DNA of 17,761 bases from NCBI GenBank assembly GCA_027489295.1, contig JAIYAA010000055.1:1-17761 (forward strand). The letters run 5' to 3'. The notes beneath the pieces are model-generated. The model was not told the DNA's origin. It did not search any database and saw only the letters and a list, made by a program, of their open reading frames with translations. A program made the translations under genes and the position numbers. The stretch is from Sphingomonadales bacterium. GTDB taxonomy: Bacteria; Pseudomonadota; Alphaproteobacteria; Sphingomonadales; Sphingomonadaceae. Shown in pieces: positions 15,608 through 17,761 of the stretch (position 1 is its first letter; the number at the start of each line of letters is the position of its first letter).

Positions 15608-16849
15608 ATGGCTGCCCCTATTAGGCAAATGGTCATTCTGGCTGGTGGCAGGGGTACCCGCTTGGGTTCGCACACTCAGTCGACCCCCAAGCCCTTGATG
15701 CAGATCGCGCCTGGAAAAGTATTTCTCGACTATCTTGTCGAGAACGTAGCTCGGCAGGGGTTTCAAGATATTCTTATTGTCGCCGGACACTTTGGGGATC
15801 AAATCGCCGGACGCTACCATAATGCTCGCATCGGTGACGCAGATATCTCAGTCTTTGTTGAGCCTGAGGCGCGCGGCACCGGGGGCGCGCTTACGTTCAT
15901 TAGGGATCATCTAGCAGGAGCGTTTCTCGTTACCAACGGAGATACCTATTTCGATGGGAATTTCCGGGCCGCGGCGGCGAGCTTACGGACCAGCCCTTCG
16001 TATGAAGGGGTCATCGTTTTGCGGGAGGTCGAGGACGTCGGCCGTTACGGTTCGGTTGTTATCGGCGCGGATCGGCTGGTCAACACCTTCCTCGAGAAGG
16101 ATCCGACCTTAATGGGGCATCGGGGGTTGATCAACGCCGGGACATACGCGCTGCGTCGGACTGTTCTTGATCGTATCAAGTCCTTGCCGGTCTCGATCGA
16201 ATCGGACGTTTTTCCCGCCATGGCGGCGGAAGGTCGTCTCGGCAGCGTGAGTTGTGATGGGTATTTCATCGATATCGGGTTGCCAGAGACGCTAGAGACC
16301 GCGCGGTCAGTATTACCGCATCGTAAACGTCCAGTGTTGTTTCTAGATCGCGACGGTGTTCTAAATCACGATATCAATTATCTGCATAAGCGTGATCAAT
16401 GGCAATGGATCGATGGTGCTATCGATACAATAAAAATGGCTAACGATCTTGGGGTTGCAGTTGTTGTTGTAACCAATCAGGCTGGAGTGGCGAGAGGATA
16501 TTATAGTGAGGCTGATCTGAAAAGTCTTCACGCCACGATTAATGAAGAACTTAAGAGCGGTGGGGCATTTGTTGATGCGTTTTTCTATTGCCCATATCAT
16601 CCTGTGGCAGCGGATATAACATATCAAGTTCCAGTGCCATTCGATCGAAAGCCAATGCCAAATTTGCTGTTGCGCGCAATTCGACAGCTCGGCCTTGACC
16701 CGGCCAAGAGTCTTTTCATCGGAGATCAGGAGACCGACAGGCGTGCCTCTGAAGCGGCTGGCGTTAATTTTTTACGTTTTGAAGGTGGTGATTTGTATTC
16801 TGCTGTCCGAAATTGTCCGGACTGGAATAACGTGTTCGAAGATTTTTAA
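15608..16849 (+). CDS. Bifunctional heptose-1-phosphate guanylyltransferase / heptose-bisphosphate phosphatase (HddC-GmhB fusion)
   Basis: A 413-residue fusion of two enzymes usually encoded separately. Residues 1-235 are a nucleotidyltransferase with ILAGGRGTRLG (10-20), PKPL (27-30), the EPEARGTGGAL loop (85-95), VTNGDTYF (108-115), INAGTY (175-180) and FIDIGLPETLE (220-230). Residues 241-413 are a HAD-IIIA phosphatase with motif I FLDRDGV (Asp247, Asp249), VTNQAG (288-293), CPYHP (328-332), DRKPMP (346-351) and GDQETD (372-377). The predicted steps are removal of the 7-phosphate from heptose 1,7-bisphosphate and then transfer of GMP to heptose 1-phosphate, forming GDP-D-glycero-alpha-D-manno-heptose. 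Unlike E. coli GmhB, the second cysteine pair of the zinc loop is missing. Placement with the HddA-type kinase supports the heptose assignment. Confidence 0.87.
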   Translation: MAAPIRQMVILAGGRGTRLGSHTQSTPKPLMQIAPGKVFLDYLVENVARQGFQDILIVAGHFGDQIAGRYHNARIGDADISVFVEPEARGTGGALTFIRDHLAGAFLVTNGDTYFDGNFRAAAASLRTSPSYEGVIVLREVEDVGRYGSVVIGADRLVNTFLEKDPTLMGHRGLINAGTYALRRTVLDRIKSLPVSIESDVFPAMAAEGRLGSVSCDGYFIDIGLPETLETARSVLPHRKRPVLFLDRDGVLNHDINYLHKRDQWQWIDGAIDTIKMANDLGVAVVVVTNQAGVARGYYSEADLKSLHATINEELKSGGAFVDAFFYCPYHPVAADITYQVPVPFDRKPMPNLLLRAIRQLGLDPAKSLFIGDQETDRRASEAAGVNFLRFEGGDLYSAVRNCPDWNNVFEDF

Positions 16850-16926
16850 GATAGTTATATGTGCTATGGTTGGTGCAAAACCCGGCTGCATTGCGGTTAG
16901 CATTATATGAGCTGCTGCCGGCTCCG

Positions 16927-17417
16927 TGGACACGAGGTTAAGCTACCTGCGCCTGCCTCTCGAAGTCCATGGGGCTGAGATAGCCCAGCGTAGAGTGGCG
17001 GCGCGTCGGATTGTAGAAGCGCTCGATATAGTCGAATACATCTGCCTTGGCGTGATTGCGCGTGCGGTAGGTTTTACGCCCGATCCGCTCGGTCTTCAGC
17101 GAGGAGAAGAAGCTCTCCATCGCCGCGTTGTCCCAGACGTTGCCCGACCGGCTCATCGAGCATGTCACGCCGTTGTCGGCCATCAGCCGCTGGAACTTCT
17201 CGCTCGTATATTGGCTGCCCTGGTCCGAGTGGTGCAGCAGGGCATCGGGCTTCCCACGCCGCCAGATCGCCATCATGAGTGCGTCGGTGACGAGCTGAGC
17301 GGTCATGGTGTCACTCATCGACCAGCCGACCACCCGGCGCGAGAACAGGTCGATGACGACTGCGACGTACAGCCATCCTTCGGCGGTCCAGATGTAGGTG
17401 AAGTGTAAGCGTGTTCA
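16927..17417 (-). mobile_element. Truncated or internally deleted IS3-family element
   Basis: The segment begins TGGACACG (16927-16934) and ends CGTGTTCA (17410-17417). Read inward, the two ends agree at seven of eight bases and follow the TG...CA rule of IS3-family termini. Inside is only the C-terminal half of an OrfB transposase; orfA and the first part of orfB are gone. No matching direct repeats flank the two ends (CCG on the left, GCA on the right), so the end assignment is tentative. It interrupts or closes the capsule locus 77 bases after its last gene. Confidence 0.5.
16938..17414 (-). pseudogene. IS3-family transposase OrfB remnant (C-terminal half)
   Basis: The - strand frame is open from just after a TGA (17415-17417) to TAA at 16938-16940 and encodes the rve/DDE integrase core of an IS3-family OrfB. 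Readable motifs are FTYIWTAEGWLYVAVVIDLF, HHSDQGSQYTSEKF (second catalytic Asp), NAAMESFFSSLKTE (catalytic Glu) and the terminal YNPTRRHSTLGYLSPMDFE. The block that should read W-V-T-D before FTYIW is replaced by TRLH, so the first catalytic Asp is lost and the gene cannot be active. About half of the usual 270-300 residues remain. Its GC content looks higher than that of the capsule genes, in line with separate origin. Confidence 0.85.
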
Positions 17418-17513
17418 GCAGGCCGCCTTGCGGCATCGTTGATAGCCGGGATGCTTGCCGCCTTTGACGAGGGCGTTGGTGGTGCAGAAAGTTTCGGTTC
17501 TACGACCAGTCAT
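17415..17513 (-). CDS. Short ORF starting in a palindrome (32 aa), unknown
   Basis: A 32-residue frame (MTGRRTETFCTTNALVKGGK, then HPGYQRCRKAAC) between two IS remnants. It begins inside the 34-bp palindrome and ends at a TGA that coincides with the TG terminus of the IS3 remnant. The basic, cysteine-ended composition looks like the tail of a real protein, but there is no convincing binding site and I recognise no family. It may be a fragment cut by the IS or may not be coding. Confidence 0.25.
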   Translation of the reverse strand: MTGRRTETFCTTNALVKGGKHPGYQRCRKAAC

Positions 17514-17536
17514 ACGAGCACTCGTATGACTGGTCG
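17503..17536. repeat. Perfect 34-bp palindrome with 16-bp arms
   Basis: The arms are CGACCAGTCATACGAG (17503-17518) and its exact reverse complement (17521-17536), separated by CA. No T tract follows on the + strand and the stem is only moderately GC-rich, so it is not an obvious terminator. It lies between the two IS3-type remnants. A protein-binding or recombination site, or fused element ends, are all possible. Confidence 0.8.
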
Positions 17537-17572
17537 CATGGAGGTCGTGGGCCGTGACGTGACCCCCATCTT

Positions 17573-17761
17573 TCATCCAGCGGCAACCAGAGACCGACCG
17601 TTGTTGTCGCGCAGGAGCGCGGGTGAAGCAACGGGCGGGTTTGAACCCGCCCGTTGCTTTTCGAGTTCGGCGGCGAACGCCGCCGGTGTGGCGTAGCCGA
17701 GCGAGGAGTGCGGCCGCTCGGTGTTGTAATCATCCACCCAACGCGCGAGGATCGAGCGCGC
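17573..17761 (-). CDS. IS3-family transposase, C-terminal end (partial, runs off the window)
   Basis: The - strand frame enters from the right edge and stops at TGA (17573-17575). It reads RWVDDYNTERPHSSLGYATP, then AAFAAELEKQRAG, then NPPVASPALLRDNNGRSLVA before the last two residues. The D-Y-N-x-x-R-P-H-S-S-L-G-Y block is the C-terminal signature of IS3-family OrfB transposases, of a subtype different from the neighbouring remnant. TGACCCCC at 17560-17567, just beyond the stop, may be the terminal base run of this element. Whether the element is complete beyond the window is unknown. Confidence 0.8.
   Translation of the reverse strand, partial: ARSILARWVDDYNTERPHSSLGYATPAAFAAELEKQRAGSNPPVASPALLRDNNGRSLVAAG
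17626..17659 (+). terminator. Terminator-like 34-bp palindrome inside the transposase end
   Basis: AAGCAACGGGCGGGTT (17626-17641) and its exact reverse complement (17644-17659) are separated by TG and followed by TT, giving TTTT at 17658-17661. On the + strand this is a strong GC-rich stem with a short T run, as in rho-independent terminators. It lies in the coding region of the second transposase, which is on the opposite strand, and would block transcription entering that element from the capsule side. Confidence 0.5.

Noticed and set aside
1..17761. CRISPR array, tRNA, rRNA or toxin-antitoxin pair
   Set aside because: No regularly spaced repeats, no cloverleaf-like sequence with a CCA-type end and no recognisable toxin or antitoxin motif were seen on either strand. 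The two small ORFs at 9682-10088 lack toxin features.

Overview
The window reads as a capsular or surface polysaccharide locus of a Gram-negative alphaproteobacterium, probably a sphingomonad. That placement is an inference from gene style, GTG/TTG starts and the type of IS debris; there is no rRNA or marker gene to confirm it. All host genes lie on the + strand in tightly spaced runs. The right edge is IS3-family debris on the - strand.

Region 1 (1-375) carries no convincing gene, but it has a dense cluster of GANTC sites. Region 2 (376-7545) is the sugar-building block: an AGE-family epimerase/isomerase, an FkbH-type HAD-IIIC protein, a GHMP kinase of the HddA (D-glycero-D-manno-heptose-7-phosphate kinase) type, an RmlD-like SDR reductase, a GDP-mannose-4,6-dehydratase-type SDR and a WcbI-like modifying enzyme. 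Region 3 (7747-14075) holds an ABC-transporter-dependent capsule export system: a KpsE/CtrB-type inner-membrane protein, a KpsM/CtrC permease, a Wza/CtrA-type outer-membrane lipoprotein and a KpsT/CtrD ATPase. Two tiny helical proteins, one of them a 52-residue ORF, and a 621-residue glycosyltransferase are interleaved. Region 4 (14156-16849) has a second glycosyltransferase and a bifunctional guanylyltransferase/GmhB-like phosphatase fusion (HddC-GmhB). Region 5 (16927-17761) holds a truncated IS3-family transposase, a spacer with a perfect 34-bp palindrome, and the C-terminal end of a second IS3-type transposase that runs off the window.

Taken together, the kinase, phosphatase, guanylyltransferase, 4,6-dehydratase and reductase describe a route from heptose 7-phosphate to GDP-D-glycero-alpha-D-manno-heptose and on to a GDP-6-deoxy-heptose. 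The WcbI-like protein may decorate this sugar, the two GT4-like enzymes may polymerise or branch it, and the Kps/Ctr-type exporter would move the glycan to the surface. This gene set resembles the 6-deoxy-manno-heptose capsule genes of Burkholderia pseudomallei (wcbI/K/L/M/N) and the Yersinia/Campylobacter deoxyheptose pathways. Two expected parts are not in the window: the isomerase GmhA, and the KpsC/KpsS Kdo-linker transferases. The AGE-family gene at the head of the operon is a candidate non-homologous substitute for GmhA. Further points of interest are a G8 tract at the fkbH-kinase junction, a nested inverted repeat before the wcbI-like gene, a GmhB domain lacking half of its usual zinc ligands, and an unrecognised C-terminal domain on the larger glycosyltransferase.
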